DNA from: Litorisediminicola beolgyonensis
GTDB lineage: Bacteria; Pseudomonadota; Alphaproteobacteria; Rhodobacterales; Rhodobacteraceae
Length of the DNA stretch: 64,000 nucleotides
Assembly (NCBI RefSeq): GCF_042679605.1
Contig: NZ_JBHTMU010000008.1
Location: 62,001 to 126,000 of the forward strand
Direction: 5' to 3'
The position numbers and the translations under genes are program-made. Under the pieces are notes generated by a model, which saw only the letters and a list, made by a program, of their open reading frames with translations, was not told the DNA's origin and did no database searches. Every line of letters begins with the position of its first letter. Position 1 is the stretch's first letter. Shown in pieces: positions 1-7,592 of the stretch.

Positions 1-429
1 GTCGTGGTGCTCTGCGAGGGCGATCCGTTCTTCTACGGCTCCTTCATGCATCTCTACACCCGCCTCAAGGACCGCGTCCCGGTCGAGGTGATCCCCGCGA
101 TCACCGGCATGTCCGCGGCCTGGACCGCGACCGGCCTGCCGATCACCTGGGGCGACGACGTGCTGACGGTGGTCATGGGCACCCTGCCCGAGGCCGAGCT
201 GGTCCGGCAGATGCTGAACGCCGATGCGCTGGTGGTGATGAAGATCGGGCGCAACTTCGCCAAGATCGTCTCGGCGCTCGCGCAGGCCGGAAAGCTCGAG
301 CGCGCCTGGCTCGTCGAATACGCGGCGATGCCCGGGCAGACCGTCCAGCGGCTGAGCGATGTCGCGGCGGATCAAGCCGCGCCCTATTTCTCCATCGTGA
401 TCGTGCACGGCCAGGGGCGCCGTCCGTGA
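1..429 (+). CDS. cobI: Precorrin-2 C20-methyltransferase, C-terminal part (5' end outside window)
   Basis: This is the C-terminal 142 residues of a tetrapyrrole SAM methyltransferase; the reading frame is open from base 1, so the start lies upstream. The family motifs are visible: CEGDPFFYGSF (nucleotide-binding loop), a VEVIPAITGMSA stretch and the MKIGRN segment typical of CobI. CobI adds a methyl group to C20 of precorrin-2, the first step committed to cobalamin in the aerobic route. Its TGA stop at 427-429 overlaps the GTG start of cobJ, implying translational coupling. The choice of CobI over other methyltransferases of the fold rests on these motifs and on the position before cobJ. Confidence 0.92.
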   Translation, partial: VVVLCEGDPFFYGSFMHLYTRLKDRVPVEVIPAITGMSAAWTATGLPITWGDDVLTVVMGTLPEAELVRQMLNADALVVMKIGRNFAKIVSALAQAGKLERAWLVEYAAMPGQTVQRLSDVAADQAAPYFSIVIVHGQGRRP

Positions 430-1181
430 GCGGCTGGGTCAAGATCGCCGGTCTCGGCCCGGGCGCAGAGGCGCTGGTCACGCCCGAGGTCAGCGCCGCC
501 TTGGCCGAGGCGACCGATGTGGTGGGCTACATCCCGTATGTCGCCCGCGTCGCCGAAAGGCCGGGCCTGACGCTCCACGCCTCGGACAACCGGGTCGAGC
601 TCGACCGGTCGCGGCATGCGCTCGAGATGGCGGCAGAGGGACGGCGCGTGGTCGTGGTCTCCTCGGGCGATCCGGGCGTCTTCGCCATGGCCGCGGCGGT
701 GTTCGAGGCGGTCGAGGCCGGGCCGTCCGACTGGCGCGCGCTCGAGATCGAGGTCCTTCCCGGCATCACCGCGATGCTCGCCGCGGCGGCGCGGGCGGGC
801 GCGCCTTTGGGCCATGATTTCTGCGCCATCAATCTCAGCGACAACCTCAAGCCCTGGGCGGTGATCGAGCGCCGCCTGCGCCTTGCCGCTGAAGCCGATT
901 TCGCGATGGCCTTCTACAACCCGCGCTCGAAAAGCCGCCCCGAAGGGTTCGCGCGCGCACTTGTGGTACTGACCGAGGCCTGCGGCGACGACCGCCCGGT
1001 TCTCTTCGCGCGCGCGGTCTCGACCCCCGAAGAAGAGCTCCGCGTGGTGCCCCTGCCCGAGGCGACGCCCGAGATGGCGGACATGCGCACGATGGTCATT
1101 CTGGGGTCGTCCCGGACACGGCTCATCGAGCGCCCCGGGCGCGCGCCGATCGTCTACACGCCGCGCGGGATCGACCCATGA
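426..1181 (+). CDS. cobJ: Precorrin-3B C17-methyltransferase
   Basis: CobJ methylates C17 of precorrin-3B and drives ring contraction, using SAM in the cytoplasm. The 251-residue product has the N-terminal GLGPGAEALVTPE loop, the SSGDPGVFAMA motif near residue 80, VLPGITAMLAAAA and the late FYNPRSKSRP segment characteristic of CobJ/CbiH. The start is GTG at 426, overlapping the cobI stop by four bases. Length is normal for a stand-alone CobJ. The 3' end overlaps the 3' end of the convergent cobK by 28 bp, so transcription through cobJ runs antisense into cobK. Confidence 0.95.
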   Translation: MSGWVKIAGLGPGAEALVTPEVSAALAEATDVVGYIPYVARVAERPGLTLHASDNRVELDRSRHALEMAAEGRRVVVVSSGDPGVFAMAAAVFEAVEAGPSDWRALEIEVLPGITAMLAAAARAGAPLGHDFCAINLSDNLKPWAVIERRLRLAAEADFAMAFYNPRSKSRPEGFARALVVLTEACGDDRPVLFARAVSTPEEELRVVPLPEATPEMADMRTMVILGSSRTRLIERPGRAPIVYTPRGIDP

Positions 1182-1906
1182 AGCCAGGCGAGCACCTCGT
1201 CCGGGCTGGACAGCTCCTCTCGGTCGGGCACGGCCGGGCGGTCGACCATGATCACCGGCAGGCCCAGCGCGCGCGCGGCGTCGATCTTCGCACGCGCGCC
1301 GGTGCCGCCGGAGTTCTTGGAGACGACAATCTCGATCCCGTGCGCCTCCATCAGTGCGCGGTCGCCCTCGGCGGTGAACGGCCCGCGCGACACCTCGACG
1401 TGACAGGAGGGAAACGGCGGCGGCGCGGCGGGCGGATCGACCAGACGCAACAGGTAGACATGCTGCGGATTGCCCGCGAAGACCGGAAGATGCATGCGCC
1501 CGACGGCGAGCATCACCCGGCGCGGCGGCCCGGCGAGCGCCTCGGCAGCGGCCTCCAGTGTCGGCACGCGGGTCCAGCGGTCCTGCGCCCCGGCGCTCCA
1601 GGCCGGTCGGGTCAGCGCCACGAGCGGGACGCCCTCGGCGGCGCAGGCCTCGACGGCATTGGCGCTCATCTGCGCGGCAAAGGGATGGGTCGCGTCGACG
1701 ACATGAGTGATACGCTCGGACCGGAGAAACGCCCGCAACCCGTCGACACCGCCGAAGCCGCCGATCCGCATCGGCAGGGGCTGGCGCACGGGTCGTTCGA
1801 CCCGGCCCGCCAGGGACAGGGTCGCGGTGAGGCCCGCCTCGGCCAGTGCCTTGCCCAAGGCCGTGGCCTCGGTCGTGCCCGCGAGAACGAGGAGGTTCGG
1901 CACCAT
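1154..1906 (-). CDS. cobK: Precorrin-6A reductase, antisense inside the cob operon
   Basis: CobK reduces precorrin-6A with NADPH. The 250-residue protein begins MVPNLLVLAGTTEA and carries the family motifs: a GTTEA loop, VDATHPFAAQMSANA near residue 80, and SKNSGGTGARAKIDAA near the C terminus. I start it at 1906, not at the upstream ATG at 1930, because an AGGGAG ribosome site lies about 8 bases before it and the result fits the family. It is encoded on the opposite strand from the rest of the pathway, filling the gap between cobJ and cobL. Its start codon shares two bases (within CATG) with the cobL start, so both ribosome sites lie inside the other gene. Confidence 0.93.
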   Translation of the reverse strand: MVPNLLVLAGTTEATALGKALAEAGLTATLSLAGRVERPVRQPLPMRIGGFGGVDGLRAFLRSERITHVVDATHPFAAQMSANAVEACAAEGVPLVALTRPAWSAGAQDRWTRVPTLEAAAEALAGPPRRVMLAVGRMHLPVFAGNPQHVYLLRLVDPPAAPPPFPSCHVEVSRGPFTAEGDRALMEAHGIEIVVSKNSGGTGARAKIDAARALGLPVIMVDRPAVPDREELSSPDEVLAWLHGSIPRGV

Positions 1907-3101
1907 GTCTGACACTCCCTGGCTGACCATTGTCGGGCTCGGCGAAGATGGACCGGAGGGCCTTGCACCTGCAAGCGCCCGTGCGCTCGCAGAGGCCGAC
2001 CTGGTGATGGGGGCCGCCCGCCACCTCGCGCTCCTGCCCGATCTCGCCGCCGAGTGCCAGACCTGGCCGGTGCCCTTCGCCGACGGTATCGCCCCGCTTT
2101 TGGATCAGCGCGGGCGGCGGGTAGTGGTCCTGGCCTCCGGCGATCCGTTCTGGTTCGGCGCGGGCGCGGTGCTTGCGCGGCACCTGGCCCCGGGTGAATG
2201 GCGGGCTTTCCCCGCGCCGTCCTGCTTCTCGCTTGCTGCGGCACGGCTGGGCTGGCCGCTCGAGACGCTCCGCTGCCACGGTCTGCACGCCGCGCCGCTG
2301 TCGCGGCTCCGTCCCGATCTCGCGGCCGGTCTCCGGCTCCTAGTCACCTTGCGCGACGGGGCGGCGGTCGGCGATCTGGCCGCCTATGTCACGGCGCTCG
2401 GCTTCGGCGAGAGCACACTGACCGTGATGGAGGCGCTGGGAGGTCCGCGCGAACGGATCACATCGCACCGCGCCGAAACCCTATCGGGAAGCTTCGCGCA
2501 TCCGGTTCTCGTGGCGCTCGATATCACGGGCGCGGGAGAGACGATCCCCTGCGCCTCGGGCCGCGAGGATACGCTGTTCGAAAGCGACGGGCAGATCACA
2601 AAGCGGCCTGTCCGGGCGCTGACGCTCTCGGCCCTCGCGCCGAGGCCGCATGAGCTTTTGTGGGATATCGGGGGCGGCTCGGGCTCGGTGGCGCTGGAAT
2701 GGCTCATGGCCCATCCGACCACGCAGGCGATCAGCATAGAGCCCCGCGCCGACCGCGCCGCGCGGATCGGGCGCAACGCCGCGGCGCTCGGGCAGGACCG
2801 GTTGCAGGTCGTGACCGGCTCCGCGCCCGAGGCGCTGGACGGGCTGGCAATGCCTGAGGCCGTCTTCGTCGGCGGCGGGCTGTCGGCGGCGCTTCTCGAG
2901 TCGCTCTTCGCGCGCCTTCCGGCCGGGACACGGATCGTTGCCAATGCGGTGACGCTGGAAAGCGAGGCGCTGCTGGCAGCGGCGCAGGCCGAGCGCGGTG
3001 GCGATCTGTTGCGCATCGCGCTGTCCGAAGCGGTGCCGCTCGGGTCCAAACGCGGCTGGCGCAGCGCCTATCCGGTGGTGCAGTGGAGGGTCACGACATG
3101 A
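1905..3101 (+). CDS. cobL: Precorrin-6Y C5,15-methyltransferase (decarboxylating)
   Basis: CobL methylates precorrin-6Y at C5 and C15 and decarboxylates the C12 acetate. The 398-residue protein is the usual two-domain fusion. An N-terminal CbiE-like domain (about 1-200) carries VVVLASGDPFWFG. A C-terminal CbiT-like Rossmann domain (about 215-398) carries the WDIGGGSGSVALEW SAM-binding motif and AVFVGGG. A longer upstream frame exists, but ATG 1905 has a GAGGAGG ribosome site about 8 bases upstream and gives the expected N terminus. The TGA stop overlaps the cobE ATG (ATGA at 3098-3101). Confidence 0.95.
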   Translation: MSDTPWLTIVGLGEDGPEGLAPASARALAEADLVMGAARHLALLPDLAAECQTWPVPFADGIAPLLDQRGRRVVVLASGDPFWFGAGAVLARHLAPGEWRAFPAPSCFSLAAARLGWPLETLRCHGLHAAPLSRLRPDLAAGLRLLVTLRDGAAVGDLAAYVTALGFGESTLTVMEALGGPRERITSHRAETLSGSFAHPVLVALDITGAGETIPCASGREDTLFESDGQITKRPVRALTLSALAPRPHELLWDIGGGSGSVALEWLMAHPTTQAISIEPRADRAARIGRNAAALGQDRLQVVTGSAPEALDGLAMPEAVFVGGGLSAALLESLFARLPAGTRIVANAVTLESEALLAAAQAERGGDLLRIALSEAVPLGSKRGWRSAYPVVQWRVTT

Positions 3102-3472
3102 TCGTTGCCGGGTTCGGGTTCAGGCGCGCCGCCACGGTGGAGAGCCTTGCCGATGCGCTGATCGCGGCGGAGCGCGCGCAGGGATGTCGTGCCGAGCGGA
3201 TCGCGACGGTCGCGGACAAGGCCACGAGCGACAGCTTCGCCGGGTTCGCGACAAAGACCGGCCTGCCCGTGTCGGCGGTGTCCTCCGACGCGCTCGTCGG
3301 ACAGGACACCCGCACCCGCTCCGAGGCCTCGGAGGCCGCGCGCGCGACGGGAAGCGTGGCCGAGGCGGCGGCGCTGGCGGCCGCCGGTCCCGGAGCGCGG
3401 CTCCTCGGCGCGCGGGTGATCTCGCCCGACCGGCACGCGACCTGCGCGCTTGCAGAAGGAGACCCTGCATGA
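3098..3472 (+). CDS. cobE: Cobalamin biosynthesis protein CobE (CbiG C-terminal type)
   Basis: This 124-residue protein matches the CobE/CbiG C-terminal family: it starts MIVAGFGFRRAATVESL, followed by an IATVADKATSD segment and the late GARLLGARVISPDRHATCALA region. CobE sits in aerobic cob operons; its exact biochemical role is less certain than those of its neighbours. The start at 3098 forms an ATGA overlap with the cobL stop, and the stop forms an ATGA overlap with cobM at 3469-3472, so it is embedded in the operon. Confidence 0.85.
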   Translation: MIVAGFGFRRAATVESLADALIAAERAQGCRAERIATVADKATSDSFAGFATKTGLPVSAVSSDALVGQDTRTRSEASEAARATGSVAEAAALAAAGPGARLLGARVISPDRHATCALAEGDPA

Positions 3473-4263
3473 CCGTCCATTTCATCGGCGCCGGTCCGGG
3501 CGCGCCAGATCTCCTGACCTTGCGGGGCCGCGACCTGATCGCGTCCTGCCCGGTCTGCCTCTATGCCGGGTCGCTCGTGCCAGAAGCGATCCTCGCGCAT
3601 TGCCCGGAAGGCGCGCGGATCGTGAACACCGCGCCGCTGTCGCTCGACGAGATCATCGAGGAATGCCGCGCCGCGACCGCCGAAGGGCGGGACGTGGCGC
3701 GCCTGCATTCGGGCGATCTGTCGGTCTGGTCGGCGATGGGCGAGCAGCTCCGTCGCCTGCGCGCGCTCGACATCCCCGTCTCGGTGACGCCGGGGGTGCC
3801 GAGCTTTGCCGCCGCCGCCGCGGCGCTCGGGGCCGAGCTGACCCTGCCCGGCGTGGCGCAATCGGTGGTGCTGACACGCACGCCGGGCCGCGCCTCGTCG
3901 ATGCCCGAGCGCGAGACGCTGGCCGCATTTGCCGCGACCGGCGCGACGCTGGCGCTGCACCTGTCGGTGCAGAACCTCGACAAGATCACCCGCGAGCTGA
4001 CGCCGTATTACGGCACCGATTGCCCGGTCGCGCTGGTCTGGCGCGCGAGCTGGCCGGACCAGGAGATCCTGCGCTCGACCCTGGGCCGGATCGGCGAGGA
4101 GATCGGCGCGCATGTGACGCGGACGGCGCTGATCCTCGTCGGACCGGCGCTCGGGGCCCAGGGCTTCGCGGAGAGCTGTCTTTATGCGGCGGATTACGAC
4201 CGGCGCTATCGCCCGCAATCGGCCGCATCGCCCTGGTCGGAGTGGCAGCATGGCGATGATTGA
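3469..4263 (+). CDS. cobM: Precorrin-4 C11-methyltransferase
   Basis: CobM methylates precorrin-4 at C11. The 264-residue protein has the motifs FIGAGPGAPDLLTLRG at the N terminus, VCLYAGSLVP (characteristic of CobM/CbiF), RLHSGDLSVWSAMGEQ and VTPGVPSFAAAAA, followed by LTLPGVAQSVVLTR. Length is normal. The ATG at 3469 overlaps the cobE stop. It is followed by a 117-bp gap holding a twin-hairpin repeat before cobB, the only real break in the forward cob gene string. Confidence 0.95.
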   Translation: MTVHFIGAGPGAPDLLTLRGRDLIASCPVCLYAGSLVPEAILAHCPEGARIVNTAPLSLDEIIEECRAATAEGRDVARLHSGDLSVWSAMGEQLRRLRALDIPVSVTPGVPSFAAAAAALGAELTLPGVAQSVVLTRTPGRASSMPERETLAAFAATGATLALHLSVQNLDKITRELTPYYGTDCPVALVWRASWPDQEILRSTLGRIGEEIGAHVTRTALILVGPALGAQGFAESCLYAADYDRRYRPQSAASPWSEWQHGDD

Positions 4264-4292
4264 CCGTCGGTTGCGCCTTCGGAGCGCGGGCG

Positions 4293-4363
4293 ATGCGGGC
4301 TTCCGGCCCGCATGCGAGAGGCGCTGCCTCTCGCGCTCTCCGGGATATTTCCAGACAGATGAA
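4293..4363. repeat. Twin-hairpin intergenic element (REP/BIME-like)
   Basis: Between cobM and cobB lie two perfect hairpins side by side. ATGCGGGC (4293-4300) pairs with GCCCGCAT (4306-4313) around a 5-nt loop. GCGAGAGGC (4314-4322) pairs with GCCTCTCGC (4326-4334) around a 3-nt loop. An AT-richer tail follows, containing GGGATATTT and ending CAGATGAA. I recall this hairpin-plus-GGATATTT arrangement as a recurrent intergenic element in Rhodobacterales genomes. Only one copy is seen in this window. It could act as an RNA-stabilising or attenuating structure in the cob transcript. Confidence 0.6.
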
Positions 4364-4380
4364 ACCAGGCGGGTGGCGCG

Positions 4381-5685
4381 ATGCGGGGCGTGATGATCTC
4401 GGCCCCGGCGTCGGGGACCGGCAAGACGACGGTGATGCTGGGCCTCTTGCGGGCGCTCCGCGAGGACGGGCACGTGGTGCAGCCCTTCAAATCCGGGCCC
4501 GATTACATCGACCCGGCCTTCCACCTGGCCGCGGCGGGACGGGCGTCGTTCAACCTCGACAGCTGGGCGATGGACGAGGCGCTTCTGGGCGCGATTTCGG
4601 CGCAGGCGGCGGGCGCGGATATCGTCGTCGCGGAGGGCTCGATGGGGCTCTTCGACGGGGTCGCGACTCAGGGCCGCGCGGGCTTCGGGTCGAGCGCGGA
4701 GACCGCGCTGCGCTTCGGCTGGCCGGTGGTGCTGGTGCTCGATATCGGCGGGCAGGCGCAATCGGCGGCGGCCACCGCGCTCGGGTTCCGGAGTTACCTG
4801 CCGGATCTGCCCTTCGCGGGGGTGATCCTGAACCGCTGCGCCTCGCCCCGTCACGAGCGGCTGGCGCGACTGGGCATGGAGCGGGCCGGGATGCCGGTTC
4901 TGGGCGTGCTCCCGCGCCGGGGCGATCTGACCCTGCCCGAGCGGCATCTCGGTCTAATCCAGGCGGTCGAGCATCCCGATCTGGAAGAGGCGATCGCGGG
5001 CTACGCCGCGTTCCTGCGCGCGCATGTCGATCTCGGGGCGATCATCGCCGCGGCCTCTGGCGCACGGCTCGGCGCGGCGGGCGCGCTGCCGACGCCTCCC
5101 GCGCAGCGCATCGCGCTGGCGCGCGACGCGGCGTTTTCCTTCACCTATCCGCATCTTCTCGAGGGCTGGCGGGCGGCGGGGGCCGAGATCCGGATGTTCT
5201 CGCCCCTGGCCGACGAGGCGCCCGATCCCGCGGCCGATCTGGTCTGGCTCCCCGGCGGATATCCCGAGCTGCATGCCGGGCGTCTTGCCGCCGCCGAGAC
5301 CTTCCGCGCGGGGCTCCGGCGTCATGCCGAAACCCGGCCCGTCCATGGCGAGTGCGGCGGCTACATGGCGCTCGGCGAGGCGCTGATCGACAAGGAGGGC
5401 GTGCGGCACCGGATGGCGGGGCTTCTGGGGCTCGTGACCTCCTACGAGACCCGGAAGTTTCACCTGGGCTATCGCCGCGCCACGCTGACCGCGCCGATGC
5501 CGGGGCAGCCTCCCGGCGCGCATCTCCGGGGGCACGAGTTCCATTATTCGACCATCCTCGAGCAGCCCGACGCGCCGCTCGCGCAGGTCACCGATGCCGA
5601 TGGCGCGCCGGTCCCGGAGACCGGATCGGTGCGCGGGCATGTCAGCGGCACGTTCTTTCACCTCATCGCCGGAGAGACGCCATGA
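4381..5685 (+). CDS. cobB: Cobyrinic/hydrogenobyrinic acid a,c-diamide synthase
   Basis: CobB amidates the a and c carboxylates of hydrogenobyrinic acid using ATP and glutamine. The 434-residue protein begins MRGVMISAPASGTGKTTV (P-loop) and continues with FKSGPDYIDPAFH and EGSMGLFDG. The C-terminal class I glutamine amidotransferase domain (from about residue 245) has LPGGYPELHA, the nucleophile region VHGECGGYMALGE and the late GHEFHYST. Length is typical. Its stop overlaps the cobA start (ATGA at 5682-5685). Confidence 0.96.
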   Translation: MRGVMISAPASGTGKTTVMLGLLRALREDGHVVQPFKSGPDYIDPAFHLAAAGRASFNLDSWAMDEALLGAISAQAAGADIVVAEGSMGLFDGVATQGRAGFGSSAETALRFGWPVVLVLDIGGQAQSAAATALGFRSYLPDLPFAGVILNRCASPRHERLARLGMERAGMPVLGVLPRRGDLTLPERHLGLIQAVEHPDLEEAIAGYAAFLRAHVDLGAIIAAASGARLGAAGALPTPPAQRIALARDAAFSFTYPHLLEGWRAAGAEIRMFSPLADEAPDPAADLVWLPGGYPELHAGRLAAAETFRAGLRRHAETRPVHGECGGYMALGEALIDKEGVRHRMAGLLGLVTSYETRKFHLGYRRATLTAPMPGQPPGAHLRGHEFHYSTILEQPDAPLAQVTDADGAPVPETGSVRGHVSGTFFHLIAGETP

Positions 5686-6407
5686 GAGGGTTCGTCAGTT
5701 TCGTGGGCTCCGGGCCCGGCGATCCGGAGCTTCTGACCCTGAAGGCCGTCGATCGGTTGCGCCGCGCCGACGCGGTGCTTTTCGACGACCTGTCCTCGGG
5801 GCCGATCCTGTCGCATGCGCGGCCCGGGGCCGATCTTGTGGGCGTCGGCAAGCGGGCCGGTCGGCCATCGCCGAAACAGCACCATGTCAGCCGCCTCTTG
5901 GTGGATTACGCGCAGGAGAACGCGCGGGTGGTGCGGCTGAAATCCGGCGATTCGGGACTGTTCGGGCGGCTCGAGGAAGAGCTGGTCGCGCTCCGCGAGG
6001 CCGGGATCGGCTACGAGATCATCCCGGGAGTGCCCTCGGCGGTGGCGGCCGCGGCGGCGGCGGGCATCCCGCTGACGCGCCGCCTGACCGCGCGGCGGGT
6101 GCAGTTCGTCACCGGCCACGACCAGACCGGCGCGCTGCCCGAGGACATCAATCTCGACGCGCTTGCCGACCCGTCGGCGACCACGGTGGTGTTCATGGGC
6201 AAGCGGACCTTCCCGGCCCTGGCGCAGGCGCTCTTCCCGCGCGGCCTGCCCGAGGCGACCCCGGCGCTCCTGGCCGAGGCGGTCTCGACCCCGGAGCAAT
6301 CGCTGGCGCGCAGCACGGTCGCGGAGCTTGCCCGGACGCTCGAGGCCGGGCGGAGCAGCGCCGCGGCGCTGATCCTCTACGGGCCGCTCGCGGCGGAGGC
6401 GGGCTGA
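5682..6407 (+). CDS. cobA: Uroporphyrinogen-III C-methyltransferase
   Basis: CobA makes precorrin-2 by methylating uroporphyrinogen III at C2 and C7; it is the branch point to corrinoids and sirohaem. The 241-residue protein shows VGSGPGDPELLTLKAV, VLFDDL, VGVGKRAGRPSPKQ, VVRLKSGDSGLFGRL and the long VQFVTGHDQTG motif, all typical of SUMT. It is a stand-alone methyltransferase without CysG-type dehydrogenase or ferrochelatase domains. Stop and start overlaps link it to cobB and cobF. Confidence 0.94.
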   Translation: MRGFVSFVGSGPGDPELLTLKAVDRLRRADAVLFDDLSSGPILSHARPGADLVGVGKRAGRPSPKQHHVSRLLVDYAQENARVVRLKSGDSGLFGRLEEELVALREAGIGYEIIPGVPSAVAAAAAAGIPLTRRLTARRVQFVTGHDQTGALPEDINLDALADPSATTVVFMGKRTFPALAQALFPRGLPEATPALLAEAVSTPEQSLARSTVAELARTLEAGRSSAAALILYGPLAAEAG

Positions 6408-7174
6408 TGGAGCTTCTGCTCATCGGGATCGGCACCGGCAATCCCGATCACCTGACCCGCGCCGGAGAGGCCGCGATCCACGAGGCCGATGTCCTCCTGA
6501 TCCCGCTCAAGGGCGAGGAGAAGCGCGAGCTGGCCGATCTGCGGCGCCTGATCGTCGACCGGATCAGGCCCGACGCGCCGGTTCGCGCCTTCGATCTGCC
6601 GGTCCGGGACGCCGAGCGGCCCTATCTCGACGCGGTCGAGGCCTGGCACGACGCCATCGCCGAGGCCTGGCGCGGCGCGATCCCGGCGGGGGCCGAGCGG
6701 GTGGCGCTTCTGGTCTGGGGGGATCCGTCGCTCTACGATTCGACGCTCCGGATCGCGGCGCGGCTCGATCCGGCGCCGCGCCTGCGGGTGATCCCGGGGA
6801 TCACCGCGCTGCAGGCCCTGACCGCCGCGCATGCGATCCCGCTCAACACCGTCGGGGGCGAGGTCACGATCACCACCGGGCGTCGGCTGCGCGAGACCGG
6901 CTGGCCGAAGGGCGCAGAGACCGTCGCGGTGATGCTCGACGGCGCGACCGCCTTCACCACTCTCGATCCCGAAGGATTGGAGATCTGGTGGGGCGCCTAT
7001 CTCGGGATGCCGCAGGAGATCCTCGCGCACGGTCCCCTTGCGGAGATGGCGCGCGAGATTCCGCGCCTGAGGTCCGAGGCGCGCAAGGACCATGGCTGGA
7101 TCATGGACATCTATCTCTTGCGGCGTCGAGCGGCCGTTGCTTTGTCATTGCATCGGGCGACCCGTTTGCCCTAA
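6407..7174 (+). CDS. cobF: Precorrin-6A synthase (deacetylating)
   Basis: CobF methylates C1 of precorrin-5 with loss of the acyl group. The 255-residue product begins MELLLIGIGTGNPDHLT and has the CobF-type KGEEKRELADLR stretch, LLVWGDPSLYDSTLRI, RVIPGITALQALTA and the KDHGWIMDIYLL ending. About 14 extra, mostly basic or hydrophobic residues follow that ending before the TGA. ATG 6407 shares one base with the cobA stop. The presence of CobF supports the oxygen-dependent cobalamin pathway. The riboswitch begins about ten bases after the stop. Confidence 0.94.
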   Translation: MELLLIGIGTGNPDHLTRAGEAAIHEADVLLIPLKGEEKRELADLRRLIVDRIRPDAPVRAFDLPVRDAERPYLDAVEAWHDAIAEAWRGAIPAGAERVALLVWGDPSLYDSTLRIAARLDPAPRLRVIPGITALQALTAAHAIPLNTVGGEVTITTGRRLRETGWPKGAETVAVMLDGATAFTTLDPEGLEIWWGAYLGMPQEILAHGPLAEMAREIPRLRSEARKDHGWIMDIYLLRRRAAVALSLHRATRLP

Positions 7175-7182
7175 GCAGGAAG

Positions 7183-7370
7183 GTGTTCGGTGCCGGATCC
7201 GCGAGGGTTCGGCCAAAAGGGAATGTCGGTGACGCCCCCCAAGGGGCCAGTCCGAAGCCGCCCCCGCGACTGTAAGCGGCGAGCGCCCGGCCAGGAACGC
7301 CACTCGGAGCCATCCGGGGAAGGCAGGCCTATGCGCTTTGACCCGCGAGCCAGGAGACCTGCCGGGCACG
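7183..7370 (+). promoter_or_regulatory. Cobalamin riboswitch upstream of cbtBA
   Basis: The leader carries the conserved blocks of the cobalamin riboswitch in order: AAAAGGGAAT (about 7215-7224), GGTGACG, GCCCCCGCGACTGTAAG (about 7259-7275), GCCACTCGGAG, GGGGAAGGC (about 7317-7325) and the B12 box AGCCAGGAGACCTGCC (7349-7362 and flanks). It lies between cobF and cbtB on the same strand, so it should turn off the cobalt transporter when adenosylcobalamin is abundant. Outer limits are approximate, since I folded it only by eye. Confidence 0.92.
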
Positions 7371-7414
7371 GGACCATATCAAAGCCGTCGGGTTGGACGG
7401 CAAGGAGAACGAAG

Positions 7415-7588
7415 ATGACCCAAGCGCTGACCGCCCTCCGTGACACCTCCGTGTCGCATCTCGCCGCCATCGCGCTGACCTTCGCGCTCGGTGCCGGAAT
7501 CGTTTTTGTGGCGGGCCACGTGCAGGCCGCCGCGCTCCACGACGCGGCGCATGACATGCGTCACGCGACCGGCTTCCCCTGCCACTGA
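7415..7588 (+). CDS. cbtB: Cobalt transporter subunit CbtB
   Basis: A 57-residue protein with one predicted membrane helix (about 17-38) and a His-rich C terminus (LHDAAHDMRHATGFPCH) fits CbtB, the small partner of the predicted cobalt transporter CbtAB. The His/Cys tail is the probable metal-binding segment. It starts at ATG 7415 after a CAAGGAGAACGA ribosome site, directly downstream of the cobalamin riboswitch, which ties it to B12-dependent regulation. It is followed by cbtA after four bases. Confidence 0.88.
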   Translation: MTQALTALRDTSVSHLAAIALTFALGAGIVFVAGHVQAAALHDAAHDMRHATGFPCH

Positions 7589-7592
7589 TCCG

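Noticed and set aside
384..2288. Long minus-strand open frame of over 600 codons opposite cobJ-cobL
   Set aside because: Arg/Pro/Gly-rich composition with no motif; it is the GC-rich shadow of cob genes. Only the cobK frame on that strand shows family motifs.
4260..6407. 715-codon frame covering cobB and cobA
   Set aside because: Only its last 241 codons (cobA from 5682) are real; the earlier part is out of frame with the well-supported cobB.
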